Of a stretch of 64,000 bases of DNA, positions 63,772-64,000 are shown piece after piece; position 1 is the stretch's first letter, and every line of letters starts with the position of its first letter. Origin of the DNA: Actinoplanes oblitus (GTDB lineage: Bacteria > Actinomycetota > Actinomycetes > Mycobacteriales > Micromonosporaceae); contig NZ_CP126980.1 in the NCBI RefSeq assembly GCF_030252345.1, positions 6,897,501-6,961,500 of the forward strand. Direction: 5' to 3'. The translations under genes and the position numbers were made by a program. The notes below the pieces were generated by a model, which was given only the letters and a program-made list of their open reading frames with translations, was not told where the DNA came from and made no database searches.

Positions 63772-64000
63772 TCAGCCGAGCTGGGCCCAGGCGCCGGGCG
63801 CGGAGCGGATCGCCTGCACCACGGCCGGCGCGGCGCGGTAGGTGACGTGCCCGCGCGGGCAGGTCAGCTCGTAGATCAGGTCGGCGTGGTGGCGCAGCAG
63901 CATGTCCCGGAGGGTGTCCGGGTCCGGGTCGCCGGGCAGGCTCCCGGCGAGCAGCTCCCGTTCCAGGGCCGCGCTGCGCCGGGGCATCACCTCGTAACCG
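63772..64000 (-). CDS. hypothetical protein (5' end outside window)
   Basis: The minus-strand frame is open to the window edge. Visible residues include GDPDPDTLRDMLLRHHADLI and CPRGHVTYRAAPAVVQAIR, possibly a metal site with one Cys and one His. A GTG at 63990 or ATG at 63987 could be the start, but upstream codons (GYEV) continue in frame. Family not recognised. Confidence 0.45.
   Translation of the reverse strand, partial: GYEVMPRRSAALERELLAGSLPGDPDPDTLRDMLLRHHADLIYELTCPRGHVTYRAAPAVVQAIRSAPGAWAQLG

Overview
The window is high-GC actinobacterial DNA, most likely from a Micromonosporaceae member such as Actinoplanes. The basis is very GC-rich coding sequence with strong third-position GC, frequent GTG starts and ATGA/GTGA overlaps, a SARP/NB-ARC regulator, DrrAB-type ABC genes, an XRE-DUF5753 regulator, and many TAT-type signal peptides. 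The genus is inference; no rRNA or marker gene is present.

Layout. 1-9.4 kb: one strand of an exopolysaccharide cluster (glycosyltransferase, Wzz/BY-kinase-like co-polymerase, Wzx-like flippase, Wzy/WaaL-like ligase or polymerase, exported alpha/alpha-toroid protein, and two paralogous FemAB/GNAT-fold proteins flanking a flavin monooxygenase). 9.4-19.6 kb: host genes of mixed role (repeat-rich orphan protein, exported intradiol dioxygenase, FdhA-type dehydrogenase, WD40-like protein, chemoreceptor, membrane protein) and a 63-bp tandem repeat. 19.7-25.7 kb: the rest of the polysaccharide genes (priming sugar transferase, UDP-sugar dehydrogenase, CapD/PglF-like dehydratase, GT4, VanZ). 25.8-35.5 kb: NarL-type regulator, a sulfatase with its formylglycine-generating enzyme, an MFS pump, a CPBP protease and a TetM/EF-G-like GTPase. 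35.57-36.72 kb: a dense minus-strand array of ten tRNA genes plus one tRNA-like sequence, several with unusual features. 37-51.9 kb: MFS/TetR pair, YhhN and sterol-desaturase-like genes with a FadR-type regulator, XRE-DUF5753 pair, DrrAB-like ABC pump, SARP regulator, SpoU methyltransferase.

The most interesting region is 52391-62200, a compact 9.8-kb integrated element of visibly lower GC. It sits inside a TAT-exported phospholipase C gene; both gene halves remain in frame around an 11-bp core. The element carries a large serine integrase, winged-helix proteins, an isolated HK97-fold major capsid protein flanked by two hairpin terminators on each side, an HNH nuclease, zinc-binding microproteins, an XRE repressor at a divergent promoter, and an SpdB/DUF2637-like membrane protein. 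I found no portal, terminase, protease or tail gene. It resembles the mycobacterial phiRv1 mini-prophage in size and plan, and capsid-encoding phage satellites in logic. Between the winged-helix gene and the zinc-finger gene lies a ~460-bp ORF-poor tract packed with at least eight perfect or near-perfect hairpins and about 17 CTNAG motifs. This is a candidate structured RNA, replication origin or packaging site, and the best candidate here for something undescribed.
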